64,000 nucleotides of DNA, from NCBI GenBank assembly GCA_964058845.1, contig CAXKVR010000034.1, forward strand, positions 372,001 through 436,000, given 5' to 3'. The notes beneath the pieces were generated by a model. It saw only the letters and a program-made list of their open reading frames with translations, did not search any database and was not told the origin of the DNA. Positions 35,363 to 47,404 of the stretch are shown here, piece after piece; position 1 is the first letter of the stretch; every line of letters starts with the position of its first letter. The position numbers and the translations under genes were made by a program. Origin of the DNA: Carex sylvatica. Lineage: Eukaryota; Streptophyta; Magnoliopsida; Poales; Cyperaceae.

Positions 35363-37520
35363 TCACTCAATAATTTATTTCGAAACTTTAGATGAAAATT
35401 AAGTTAAACATTAACTTTTTAGTACTCAATTGTTAGAGCAAAATGGTTAAATGCACAAATGAAATTTTCGAAGGTTGGGGAATTTAAATAACCTTAAGCT
35501 AGAAATTTAGGTAGTGTTTTAGAATCTAGAATTAAAGAAAGAAGGAAAGAGAAAAAAAGGAGGAGATGAGAAGAGGCTCTCCACAAATAAGGAGAGGAAA
35601 ATAAAAGTACAAGTTGATGGCCGCTTCATAAAATTATGTCTTTATTCACATTCTCTCTTTTCCTCTTTTCCGTTTTTCTTGTTTTTCTTTCAAAATACAA
35701 GTTAGCTAGTAGAGCAAGTAATCATATTTTGGACATCTAGTTCTTTCTTCTCATCCTTCTCTTTCTTTTCTTTGCAAGTTTTCTTTTAAATTTGATCACC
35801 ACAACTCTTTTTTCTTAACAGAAAGTTTGTACTTTGTAGTTTGTTTTTGCTTTAAAATAATCATCATTGTAACTCCTTAGATTTATTCTTATTATAGATG
35901 TTGATCCAATAAAAATTTAAAATACAAAAATATAGATTTTTCCACGAGCTTTCCATGAAATTATGATTTATCTAAATTTGTTATGTTTGATTGTGGAGTA
36001 AGTTAATGAGGAGTAAATTGCTTAGTCTATCTTATTCCTTAATTTTTACACCTTGTTTAGTAATTTAAGTTATGGTTTAAATTAATACGTCTAGAGGAAT
36101 AAGATATTAGGAAATGAATAATTATCTATAGCAGTGAGTTCTACATGTGAAGTATGTTAATTTGTCTGAAGAGCTCAAATAACTTACTTCAAATTAACTC
36201 ACATCTTATTACATTCTACTTCTATTTTATTTTTCATTTGATAGCTTAAGTGTGAAAGAGTTTACTCCATATCTTATGCCACAATCAAATATGAACGAGT
36301 TAATATATATAACAAATTTATGGTCAAAATATATATCAACGTTTGTCAAAAATTTAAATAATAAGTTGACGCAGACATGTTGAGCATAACAAAAAATGAT
36401 GAATTTTTTGATCATGATACATTCAAATTCAGAATAATTTTGATTAATATTCGAAGTTATTATGATAAATTAAGTTATGGTCAAAGTATCAACATCGGTC
36501 AAAATTGTCCAGAAAACTGTCTATGTTGAGCATACTTGTTGAGCATGTCAATGTAATGTACTGTTATAGTATTCATTACATTGGTCAAGGGGGCATATCT
36601 ACAAATTAAGATATTTCCGATTATTAGTGTCAATAAAAAAAAAATCATGATACAAACTATTCCTCTACAAATGCATTAATTATGATTTTCGAAGTACTTG
36701 GGGAATTAAAAAATCTCGGTTGTATTATATTATAGGTCGATTTGGATGCTAACAGTATTTGTATAATACTTGACATATAATTGATATGGGGGCTATGGTA
36801 CTATTCACAGTGCAGATTAGTTTGTATTACATATTAATATTTTTATTTTTTAAGTTCACATAGTTAATTTGAACTTTTAACATAATTTTTATATTAAAAA
36901 TGTGCTTACAGACTAAATTTATATTGTTAAATTTTATTTATTATTTTCAAAATTAGTAAAAAATTATTACTTTGAATGATCTAGAATCTTTTGATCAAAT
37001 AATTTTCTACTTATCAAAAAAATAGTAATGAAATTCTAAAAATTATAACATTTGATCAATATTTATATTTTTATACGGAGATTATATTGAAGAGCTAAAA
37101 TCAATAATTTTAACTTTGAAAATAGAGATTCTAATAGAATCAATATGTGCTATGCAGACTATTGAAGCCTCACTACTCTTAGTTACAGGTTCATGTACTT
37201 CAAGAGTAGTTTAACAAATACATTTTGTTTTTTTAGGTAAGGTGGCAATGCCATCTTACGAATTTTTCATTGATAAAAAGTTATTTACAAAACTCAAGTA
37301 GACCATTTAGCTAATATTTACACGAACTCAAAATAAAGAAAAGTAAAGCAAATCTGCTCCCAAATAAGCTTTCTCAGTTGAACAAATAATTATAAGCATG
37401 TACGTTAAAAGTTTGTGTACTTGAAAAGTATATATATGAGAAAGAACATGCAAACAAATATATATAGATTCTGGAGACTTTAGAAACCAACAATATGCGT
37501 TTATAGAGAACTAATTTTCA
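35363..37520. other. AT-rich intergenic DNA
   Basis: No gene is supported. At about 36784-37182 a weakly self-complementary block shares words with the foldback MITEs of the 0.5-2.8-kb cluster and may be a decayed relative. The rest shows nothing recognisable. Confidence 0.45.
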
Positions 37521-37661
37521 GTCTAGTGGCAAAGACACATGGTTTCTATATGAGAGGTTATAAGTTCGAAATTCAGATGAGAGAATTTTTTTATTGTAAT
37601 AACAAGGATATTAAATAGTTGAGTGGCTTGGTCTCTAACTTTAGTAAAAAAATAAAAAAAA
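37521..37661 (+). mobile_element. SINE-like element, copy 2
   Basis: It begins gtctagtggcaaagacacat, has box-B-like aagttcgaaattc, then a body ending in A-rich sequence (taaaaaaataaaaaaaatg). Similar over its length to the copy at 15884. Confidence 0.55.
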
Positions 37662-38062
37662 TGTGTTTATATATATTTTTTTTTTCTTCAGTGTGTTCAT
37701 GTCTTTCAAAATTATGCGCGCATCCAACGTACTTAACTGAGACCTCATTTACTTGGCGCAAAAAAAGTTGATATACACAAAAAAAAAAACATATGTTATA
37801 TCACATATATCACATACATATTACATCACATATATTACAATGTGGTACTTTTTTAAAAGAAAATTAGGTGGCAAGTGCCAGCTATTTTATTACTAAGGGA
37901 CAAAAAAGTTGTTTGAAAAATTATAAGAATATTGTTAGAATGACAGGGCAGCAACAACAAAGATAATTATCTTTGACAATAACAATAATAATAATGATAA
38001 AATTATTGATAACTATAATCATTATTATGGTAAATTATAATAAAATAACATTAACTACTAAC

Positions 38063-38413
38063 TAGGGGCGAACCAGGATTTTCGTCGGGGAGTCAAAAAA
38101 ATATCGAACCAGGTTTAAATAGATAATCGAGTTTAAATCCATTAACTAATTAGGTATTCAATAAAAAAAACATTGCTTTAACTTGTACTTTCCCACACTC
38201 TGACTTGTAATTTATGATTCTTTGACCTATAATTCTAATTATCAATCATAATTTAAGAAATTTATTTTAATTTTAACTCTAAATTTAGCCCGAATTACAA
38301 TTCAAATATTCAGAGGGCGGAAAAGTCCATCGAAACATCCTGGATTCCACTAAAATTCAAAATCCAGAGGGGGCAGCTACCCCTCCCCCTGGAACACTGT
38401 AGATCCGCCCCTG
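38063..38413. mobile_element. hAT-type MITE, 351 bp
   Basis: The termini TAGGGGCG and CGCCCCTG are near-perfect inverted repeats of the CAGGGGCG class. A perfect 8-bp duplication CTACTAAC flanks it (38055-38062 and 38414-38421), as expected for hAT elements. There is no transposase, so it is non-autonomous. Confidence 0.85.
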
Positions 38414-38587
38414 CTACTAACAATGATAATGATATAATGACAGTAATAATAATTGGAATAAAAAATAAAAATGCTAAATGAAATTAAATACTATTAGATT
38501 ATTTGTTAAAATTGCTGATTAACATATTATAGTTGCTATTTTGAACTCTCTAATATAGACTTGACAATAATTCTTAGCCAGAATAAC

Positions 38588-39050
38588 GAACTATCCACTA
38601 TTCGTTTATTCCGTTATTCCAATATTGTTAAACGAACTTTACAACTGAAGTATACAAAAACAACATCCTAACTCTATCATATATCCTCTCTCTACAAAAT
38701 ATTTAACTATCCATTATTCGACTATTCCAACATCATCAAACGAGTCCGAAATTTACAACTGAATTATACACTAACAACATTTTAACTCTATCACATCCTA
38801 TCTATACAAAACAATTAAACTACCCACTATTCCACTATTCCAACATCACCAAACGAGTCCGAAATTTACAACTGAATTATACGCTAACAACATTTTAACT
38901 CTATTACATCCTATCTATACAAAACAATTAAACTACCCACTATTCCACTATTCCAACATTACCAAACGAATCCTAAATTTACAACTAAATTATACACTAA
39001 CAACATTCTAACTCTATCATATCTTATCTATTCAAAATACCAGCACACTC
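38588..39050. repeat. Tandem repeat, unit about 113 bp, four copies
   Basis: The units share ccactattccactattccaa, aaatttacaactgaattata and aacaacatt-taactctat. The spacing between the two best-conserved units is 113 bp. The first copy is most diverged. No coding capacity and no similarity to other parts of the window. Confidence 0.85.
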
Positions 39051-39420
39051 AACCTATATCTGGTCCTCTTTCACAATGTATCCTCTTGCCATATCTCAGA
39101 AAAGCCAGGATGGAATTAGTGTTAATAAATAGGCGGAATTAGTTTAGAATAAAATGCTATGAGTATAATAAAATTAATTATTATACATAACATGAAATTT
39201 TTATATGATTGATTCTCAAATATATTTTTAACCCTTATAACTTAAAAATTTGGTTCCGCGTCCTGGGCTAATTAAGGAACCATTATTAGTTCTTTATGCA
39301 ATAATCCTAAAAAAATTCTCAAATATATTATATTTCATGTATAAATAGAAAACATATATGATGAAACTAGAAAATTTAGATAGAAAGAAGCTAAAATATA
39401 ACATGCATGATGCATATATG

Positions 39421-39485
39421 GTCGGGACTTGAATCCAATTCTCCACAATAACAAACTGGAATTCTAACCACTGCCGAGGCTACAA
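39421..39485 (-). mobile_element. tRNA-derived SINE head or tRNA relic
   Basis: On the minus strand there is an A-box-like tagcctcggcagtgg (39482-39468) and a B box ggattcaagtcc (39436-39425) at tRNA-like spacing. No cloverleaf with a proper acceptor stem was found, so this is more likely a SINE head than a working tRNA gene. Confidence 0.45.
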
Positions 39486-40377
39486 GCACAAACATGTAAT
39501 TCATGAAAAAAAGTTAAATATAAATAATTAAATTATTTCAATATATATGATTAAAAAATTTGAAATCATGAAACTAGATAATTGCATCCCTCAACTATAA
39601 TATAAAATATTGTTGCCCGCCTCTTTATATATATATATATATAATTCAAGACCTAGCTAGAGCAATTATTTGATTTATATATTACACATGCTACAAGAGC
39701 CGCTATTAATATTTAGATGGATAATATATCCAGCATATATGTAATTATTACATCTCTTTTTTTAGGAGAAGGTGGTGAATTTATCTGATCTGGTTCCCTA
39801 CAATTATAAAATTAATTAATCCTCCAGCTTCACAAGATTATCAGTTCACCAAAAAAAAACGCTCTCACCAAACTTCACAAGATATACAGATCAAAACAAA
39901 ATTGTTTTATGTCTTTTGCTGATATCCAAATTCATCCAACTTTTATTACAGGAGTGGTTTTAGGGCCTTTCTTAGTTAGAAGGAAACCGTTGCTTTAGTT
40001 TCTGGTTGCCACGTAATGATTCAATAACCGACATGTGTCGTCAACTGCGTTTAAAAGCGCCAATTCTTTTTTCTGATTTATTTTTTTTTAAAAATGATTT
40101 TTTTATTATTTATTTGCGTTAGTTATTATTTTTTACCTCATGATGTAAATGGAGATATGATTATGTTAGTATCTAAAGCCACAAAACTTTTCTTCAACTT
40201 CTCTACCGTAATGTGAATAACACAAAACCAATGATTGGAAACTTCCAGCTTTTCTTTTCTGATATCTATGGAAACTGAAATGTAATTTGAATTTCGGATA
40301 AAAGTTCCGGTCAATTCAAATAAAATTTAGAAGTGAAAAGAGACCAGCAATCAGTTGCTGGATCAATGTATATTATA

Positions 40378-40786
40378 TGAGTAAAACTACGGTACATTGT
40401 AATGTATAGATATTTTTGTACATTGAACTATAAATTATCAGATTTAAAATTCAAATAACCGATTCAAACCATTCATCTTGCTCTCCATATTAATATGTGT
40501 TTGGAGACTAAATTTTATATTTTTTAGAAAAAATTTACTATTTTTTTAGATTTATTAAAATTCGCTGGTTTTTATGGTCCAAATTTGTCAGAATAATAAC
40601 TATTTTCAATAAATTTAAAAAAATAGTAAAATATTTCTAAAAAAATGTAAAATTTGATCTCCAAACACATATTAATATGAAAAACAAGATAAACAGTTTG
40701 AATCGGTCATTTGAACTTTAAATACAATAATTTATAGTCCAATGTAAAAAATACATCTGCATTACAATATATAGTAGACTTACTCA
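40378..40786. repeat. Foldback MITE, family C
   Basis: Termini TGAGTAAAACTAC and GTAGACTTACTCA are inverted, and arms of about 190 bp pair with the shared block 'ccatattaatatgtgtttgg'. TATTATA flanks both sides (40371-40377 and 40787-40793), but the region is so AT-rich that the duplication length is uncertain. Related to the elements in the 0.5-2.8-kb cluster. Confidence 0.75.
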
Positions 40787-41084
40787 TATTATATATACAC
40801 TAATACATGGTAATTAAATTGAGACGCGGAAAGACCAGTCCAAAACCAGGTCAACAGTACTATTAATTTACTGATTGATGGGCCGCCCCCAACTTTTCTC
40901 CTCCTTGCTTTAGGCAGATACATTTTTTTTCTCTTTTTTGCCAATTAGATGGTTTGTTTTCTAGTAACGGTAGTACGGTACACATTGCTTTGTTATTTTA
41001 TGTCTCTTTTCTCAACCTTCACCTACAGTTACAATTTCTAAAAAGTTGAAAAGGACTAAAATGCCATCACCCTTTCTGAACCTC

Positions 41085-41098
41085 TTATATATATATTT
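41085..41098 (+). promoter_or_regulatory. TATA box of bHLH copy 2
   Basis: ttatatatatattt lies about 110 bp upstream of the chosen ATG at 41208. It also lies downstream of the first ATG of the longer open frame (41046), which argues against that longer start. Confidence 0.55.
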
Positions 41099-41177
41099 GA
41101 ACCTTCTCTTACCTTCCTATTCCCATCTAAACACTCCATTTAATCTCTTTTATTCCCCTCCAAACACTCTTTCTCCA

Positions 41178-41201
41178 CCCCCCCCCCCCCCCCCCCCCCC
41201 C
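41178..41201. repeat. Poly-C tract, 24 bp
   Basis: An uninterrupted C run lies 7 bp before the start codon of bHLH copy 2, inside its presumed 5' leader. The length is likely to vary between individuals or assemblies. Confidence 0.9.
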
Positions 41202-41207
41202 ACCACA

Positions 41208-42970
41208 ATGGCTGGAGATGGAATAAGAGTAATCAACACCACAAACAAAACCGATTCATGCAAAGGAAAAAAACGTGCGCTGACGAGCCAGACACAAGAC
41301 GGCATTGTTTCCTCTACGGTTCGGATAAGCAAAGAAAAAGAGGTTAAAACAAGTGGTACCGGAAACTCAGATCATGAGGAGCATATACAGACCGAAAGGG
41401 ATCGCCGCAAGAGAATGCGGGATTTGTTTTCTTGCTTGCAGGCGTTTCATTCGCACCTTCCGCCTAAGGTACTGATCATAGCATTTAATTTATTACTTTA
41501 AAAAAAAATTACAATTAGGGTTTTGGGCTCCCGGACGCTTCATTTATTATTTACTCGGTTATAATTAGTAGAACGGCGCGTCATTAGGTTTCGACATGAA
41601 CTTTGATTTATTACGAGCAAGAAAGAGAGATAAAAACATCATAATAATTATTTTCTAACTAATAGAAGGCGAAGAAAACTTAGATTAACCTGTCAAGAAT
41701 TAGATTAATTTTAAGGAGTATGAAGGAAGGACTAGTACAAGTACCTCCATGTATTTATTTTTTCCTAAAATAAAAGGGTGTGTTAACCAGGTTTCTGCAT
41801 GCATGATGTACAAAGGAAAAGAGAACAGAATATGGCAAATCCAAATTAGAAACCCAAAAAAAAATATTGCATTAACCACTACTCCATAGTCTAAAAGCTT
41901 CAGCAATTAATCTCTGGTATATATGTTTTTGGAAAGTAGATATTAATTATCAGAACTCTACGAATAATCCACATTTCAGTAAGATCATTTCAGTAATTAA
42001 TTAATTAATTAAAGCCTCCTGATTAATTATTCAAGGCCTGCTAAAAATTATCATGCATGATTTATGTTATATTTGATCCAAATTGCTATATTGGGGGCTA
42101 TTGGGCTATGTATGTTTATTTATTTATTTTTATTTTTTGAAAGCTTGGTAACGGCTACCAAGATAATTATATGTATGTTTATTTGTTGCTTATGCTAAGA
42201 GTTAAGACTCTTGTAAGAGAGAATTTTAGTCCAAAGAAAGTAGTTTGCTTGTCTCTCTTATGTCACTTTCTCTCTTTCCTCTGAAACCCTAGCAATTTAA
42301 ATTTGCAGATTGACAAGGCCACAATAGTGGAAGAGACGGTGAATTACATCAAAAACCTCGAGTGCACGCTCGAGACCTTGCAAAAGCAAAAGCTGGACCG
42401 CATCCAAAGCGCCTTCTTGGTCAACCAAAATCCTTCATCCGCTGCCTCTTCCTCCTCATTTATCAGCTCAGAGCATCCCATTTCAAGGGAAGCGTTCCTT
42501 GCTGATCAAGTCGGCAAAGTCCCTTCCCCACTGGATATGGCCGTGCCACTACCCCCACCGGCACAACACTGTTACAGCATCCAGACTTGGACTTCACCAA
42601 ATGTGGTGCTGAGCATTGTTGGGATCAATGCATACATCAGCGTGTGCACGCCTAAGAAACCCGGCCTCATAACAGCAGCCGCGTTCTTCCTAGAGAGGCA
42701 CGGTGCCGAGGCGCTTGCTGTCCAATCCTACTCCGACCCCCTCCGCACTATGTTTATCATGTTTGCTCGTGTATGTTGACGTTCATGCTTATTATCTCTT
42801 GTGCTCTTTAATCTATTTATTATTTTTGGTCTATGACTCTATTTGTTAATTTTGATAAGATACAGGTAAATGAAGCCGCCGGTTGCTTCGATGGAACCGC
42901 GATGCCGGCTGATGAAAGGTTCAAGTTAGCCTTAGGAGAGCTGATTATCTGGCTTGGTTCAACAAATTAA
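41208..42970 (+). CDS. bHLH95-like basic helix-loop-helix transcription factor, copy 2
   Basis: Three exons, 41208-41468, 42309-42770 and 42866-42970, with GT-AG borders: 828 nt, 275 residues. The start MAGDGIRVINTTN follows the poly-C leader. The bHLH domain reads DHEEHIQTERDRRKRMRDLF, SCLQAFHSHLPPK, then IDKATIVEETVNYIKNLE. The H-E-R-x-R-R contacts for E-box DNA are complete, unlike copy 1. The intron again falls after PPK. The C-terminal half has the ACT-like segment (SPNVVLSIVGINAYISVCTP, then KKPGLITAAAFFLERHGAEA), and the last exon ends FKLALGELIIWLGSTN. It belongs to the bHLH95/ZHOUPI-related group of nuclear regulators; its targets are unknown. The longer frame from 41046 would read through a TATA box and the poly-C run and is unlikely. 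Copy 1 lies 31 kb away on the other strand. Confidence 0.9.
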
Positions 42971-43457
42971 ACATTATTCTTTCTCTTTGGGTTATTAATT
43001 TCTCCTTCCAGTTGCATGCATGTTTTAATAGAGAGTTGTTAATTCTGTTGTGGTATCAGTCGTTTGGTCATTTAAATTGAAGATGTTCTATATATCTCTA
43101 AATATGATTAAAATGCATGTCTTAGATATATCATTCATTATGCGAGAACTGAAATGTTTAATATGATCTCAGTTATAGATCCATTTCTAATTTCCTGGTA
43201 ATTTTTCTAGGTCAATGCTACCATGGACCTCCGAGTTGATTTAAAATTGATGGGCTTAAAGCCTTAAAACTAAATAGAAATTTCAAAATATTAAGGTTTG
43301 AAGCAAGACAGAATTTTGGGCCTTTTACCACAATATCCAGGATTACAATTTAATTTTACCATCTAGCATTTTTAGAAGGCCATATATGGGCCTTGTGGAT
43401 CAAATTCCAACTAAATTCATACTATATTCAAAAAGAAATGCTCTCTCTTTCTGTTGC
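42971..43457. other. 3' flank of bHLH copy 2
   Basis: The presumed 3' UTR and intergenic DNA. No gene or repeat is recognisable before the MITE at 43458. Confidence 0.5.
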
Positions 43458-43836
43458 GAGTAGAACTAGGGTGTTCTTAACTCCAAAATCTATTAAATCG
43501 GTTGCAAATGATGAATCCGAACTGTTGAAATCCACCTATCTTATGAGTGATACGTCTACATGTGAAAATTTTAAACATTCGAATTAATTTAGTATAAAAT
43601 CAAGCGGTCAAAAAACATTCAAAAAATGAATGCACTAAAATTAATTTATTAATCTTCTAATTTTGACCGGTTGACTTTATATTAAATTAATTCGAATGTT
43701 TAAAATTTTCATATCTAAACGCATCACTCGTAGGGTAGAAAGATTCCAACGGTTCGAATTTATTATTTAAAACTGATTTAATAAATTTTAGAATTAAGTT
43801 CACCAAACACTTTGGTGAGCTTAAGAACAATTCTAC
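43458..43836. mobile_element. Mutator-like foldback MITE, copy 1
   Basis: It starts gagtagaactagggtg and ends caattctac. The perfect 9-bp duplication TTCTGTTGC (43449-43457 and 43837-43845) is the Mutator size. The arms pair over most of the length, with a central ttaattttagtgcattcatt-type core. The open frame at 43393-43587 lies partly in it and is not a gene. Confidence 0.8.
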
Positions 43837-46180
43837 TTCTGTTGCAATCTTGCAATGATTACAAATTTGGAATTTAATAGATTAGCTGGAATCAGATGTT
43901 AAAGTTGCCTATAAAATATTGTTCCCGGTAAAAATTATAAATAAAATTTGCACAAAGAAAAGATTATGATGATGATAGTTGATGTCATATCCATTCCCGT
44001 CTTCTAGTTAATAATGTATTTTTTTTGTCCCCAAAGATGGATTAGTCAAAAAGTTTGAGGTATCAACTCCACTTCCACTTTCATGTTTGAGGATTAAAAG
44101 CCTGACCAATAGGCATGTGAGGTTCAGATCTATTGTGGATGTCATTATGTAAATTATCCATGTATCAGTCAATTATGTTGGAAAATTATAAAGTCCAAAC
44201 AATTATGCCTTATTTAGATATCAAACAATTACATCTCATCTAGGAGTCAAATACTTAGGACGTGTTCGACATTTCTATTGGGAATAGGAATAGGAACACT
44301 TAGTTTTGAACTGAAAAATTACTGTTCACGTGGAAAAAAAAAATTCAGTCTGAGTGAATTTTCTTTTCCCCACGTGAATAGTATCACGCCGAACAGGCCC
44401 TTACACCTCAGGAAAGGAGAAACAGTTTTCCACCTTAACTTAAAGACCGTCTTATGTAAAGAGACCCAAAAAATAAATCATAAGTGCAGAACATAATATC
44501 CGATTCCATGTCATTTGTCATGTAATAACCAAAGCCATAGTAGAGCCAACCGTCTCCGTGAGCACGAGACAAGTCTTCAATGGTAAGAAGTCATTCTCGC
44601 CTTTTGTCGTCGGGTCGAGGAATAAGTTTTCCAAGACAGCAATGTGCGGCCCTTGAAAAATCATCTCCATATTTCCTAATTGATTTCTCTTCTCTATTCT
44701 TTTATGGTGAAAGAAGAAGAGAAGACATGCAGGACTGTATTTTTCTTAAGAAAAAAACATATGTTCAGTTTATGTGCTTTTCTTTGTTACCTTGTGCCTT
44801 GGGGACCAATCCTTATATATAATAACCTTTATTATTATCTGCCAAATTGGAAAAATATAATGTGTTGTGCATCAAAAATCGTGCTGGCGCATCAAAAGTT
44901 GTGTGACTACATCGATATCTGTGCGGACAGCACAACCCTCCATAAAGGCAATTTTCTAAACTACAAATTTCTAAATCAGTCCATCAATAATTTGATCTTT
45001 GCCTAAATTGTTCTACACATTTATGGACCACATCCTAATGAATATATTAATTGTCTATTACTTTATTTTATCACTTTAATTGACAATCATATATAACAGT
45101 AAATAATCCATAATTAGATTACATATATGCTCAATGTTGGCATTAAATCCAAGGAGGTTGACAATAAATCTAACAAATTATGCACTCTATGGTTGCGTTT
45201 GGATGAGGCAAAGAATAGTGACAACCCGGGTTAGCTACTATTCCGAACTACTATTTTACGTTTGGATGTGTTTTGATTAGCAAAAATGGACTATTCTTTA
45301 TTTGTCTTTAGTGGATTAGCATGCTATTCTACTAACTCAACTAAAAGTTGAGTTAGCTCACTATCTCAAATTTGAGCTAGCTTATTATTCTCACTAACTC
45401 AAGTCTTCATCCAAACACATCCTGTATGAATTACTGTAATGAAATTAAGAATGTACTTCACAAATCACAACCAATACCAAAGAGAAGAAAAGAAAATGGA
45501 AGGACACCCAGGCCCCAGCAGAGTGTACATCTTGGCTCTTTTATACTTCGATTTGAATGTGACAAAAATCATAAGTTTATATAAAACTTTCATCTTATTT
45601 TTCTTCCACTCCCCTCAGCATCCTTACAAAATTTTCGTTTCTGAAGCAATCAGCTTCGGTCTTAACTAATCAGGCTCCTGCTCCCCTTCTCTGTCCTCCC
45701 ATCTCTTTTTTTTTTTTTTGATTGAAAGCCCGTAGACGATATTAATCAGGACAAACCAATTACATAATTTTGTATCAATACATATAACATTTATACCAGT
45801 ATATAAAATATTATAATTGAACCCCCTTACACAAATAGACAAGAAAAATCAGAAAATAAAAGCAAAATCCAGAGTTTCTGCGCTCCAATCGATAAGTATA
45901 TGTTGAGTCTATAGGATTTCTGTGCTCGTGCTCAGATTGGTAGATTGTAAGCCTGCATACTTTCTTGTCGTTGGCACAAATCAGTACTTGATCAAAGCAA
46001 GATAGGGTATTCAAAAGAGCATTTGTGCTCAGATAAAGTTTGTACCTGAATTATTAAAAGGAAAAAAACTGAAGAAGAAGATAGAAATGGAGAAGAAGTA
46101 GAAAATAAGGAGGAAGAAAGATATCAACACATCATCATTATCATCATCATTATTAACCATAAACGTAGCTTATTTATACA
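43837..46180. other. Intergenic DNA with small foldback blocks
   Basis: No gene is supported. Two self-complementary blocks may be old MITEs. One is at 44255-44405 (ctgttcacgtgg paired with ccacgtgaatag). The other is at 45190-45425 (ggttgcgtttggatga paired with tcatccaaacacatcc). Target duplications were not clear. Confidence 0.45.
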
Positions 46181-46460
46181 TCAACACCGAGAGAGACAAT
46201 CGACACTCAAACTCTCGGATCGCGATTCGAGGTCGAACGACGGAAGCAGCGAAGACAGAGAAGAGAATGAGTAAGAGAGGCAGCAGAGGAAAGAAGAGAC
46301 AACGGAACAGAAGCCGGACGAGGGGCAGCAAGGTGGAGGTGATGGGTGGCGCCGCCGACTCTCTAAACGGCAGAAATCCTAACTCTAGATCTTTTTTTCT
46401 TTTTCACTTTCGCTTCTGTCGGAGCGTCGCTCAGGTCTACTCCCATCTCTTTTAATGAAG
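46180..46460. other. GC-rich island of unknown origin
   Basis: This segment is markedly richer in G/C than its surroundings. It carries an open frame at 46267-46455 with an Arg/Lys-rich start (MSKRGSRGKKRQRNRSRTRG). It could be a captured gene fragment or the 5' end of an unrecognised gene on either strand. No family is recognisable. Confidence 0.35.
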
Positions 46461-46982
46461 AAGTTTCAACCATCTTGTAGGCAAGGAGCTATCTATTACC
46501 CATTTGACCCGCAGCACACTAGGATTCGAGGAAAATAATGCACAAAATCATAAAATGGCAAAGGTTCAATGGAATTGGCTGGAAATTGGGAGAAAGGAGA
46601 GACAAGAGAGAGAAACAGCATCCAGCATTCCAAAATAATGTACAGGTCCTGATTAGGCACTGCCAACCAATTTGAAACAAGACCAAAAATGAAAATATTG
46701 TTTTGTTATTTGATATGTTGATATTGAAGTTCATATGTCTTAATTTGTCACCCTTTTAACTATTGTTTTGATAATTTCATATTAAAAAAAAAAATCACTC
46801 TTAATCCCAAAGTTCCAAGAAAGTAACAATCAAAATTACATGGAAAACGAATTAAATATTTTTTTTTTTTAAAACATAAATAAGTAATCTTGTCTTGCGG
46901 ATCTTGACATGTAGAATTAATTAGTTATTGTAATTATGGTATTATTATTAGAAATTTTAATCAGTTTCAATATCAAAAGTTT

Positions 46983-47395
46983 TAGTAGAACTACGGTGCT
47001 CTTAAGCTCACCAAAGTGTTTGATGAGCTTAACTCCGAAACCCATCAAATCGGTTTCAAATGACGAATCCGAATCGTTGGAACCCGCCTGCCTTACGAGT
47101 GATGCGTCTACATGTGAAAATTTTAAACATTTGAATTGATTTAGTATAAAGTCAATCGGTCAAAATTAGAAGGTTAATAAATTAATTTTAGTGCATTCAT
47201 TTTTTGAACATTTTTTTACCACTTGACTTTATACTAAATTAATCCGAATGTTTAAAATTTTCACATGTAGACGCATCACTCATAAGATAGGTGAATTTCA
47301 ACGGTTCGGATTTGTTATTTGAAACCGATTTGATGGATTTTGGAGTTAAGCTCACCAAACACTTTGGTGAGCTTAAGAGCACCCTAGTTCTACTC
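46983..47395. mobile_element. Mutator-like foldback MITE, copy 2
   Basis: It starts tagtagaactacggtgctct and ends accctagttctactc, flanked by the 9-bp duplication CAAAAGTTT (46974-46982 and 47396-47404). Same family as the elements at 43458 and 51287. Sub-terminal ctcaccaaagtgtttg is mirrored as ccaaacactttggtgag. Confidence 0.85.
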
Positions 47396-47404
47396 CAAAA
47401 GTTT

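Noticed and set aside
38588..39050. CRISPR-like spaced repeats
   Set aside because: This is plain tandem duplication in a plant genome, without repeat-spacer structure or cas genes.
39421..39485. Functional tRNA gene
   Set aside because: A- and B-box-like words are present but no proper acceptor stem or cloverleaf could be drawn.
41046..41207. Longer N-terminus for bHLH copy 2 starting MKRTKMPSPF
   Set aside because: It would be translated through a TATA box and a poly-C run and has no counterpart in copy 1; MAGDG at 41208 fits better.
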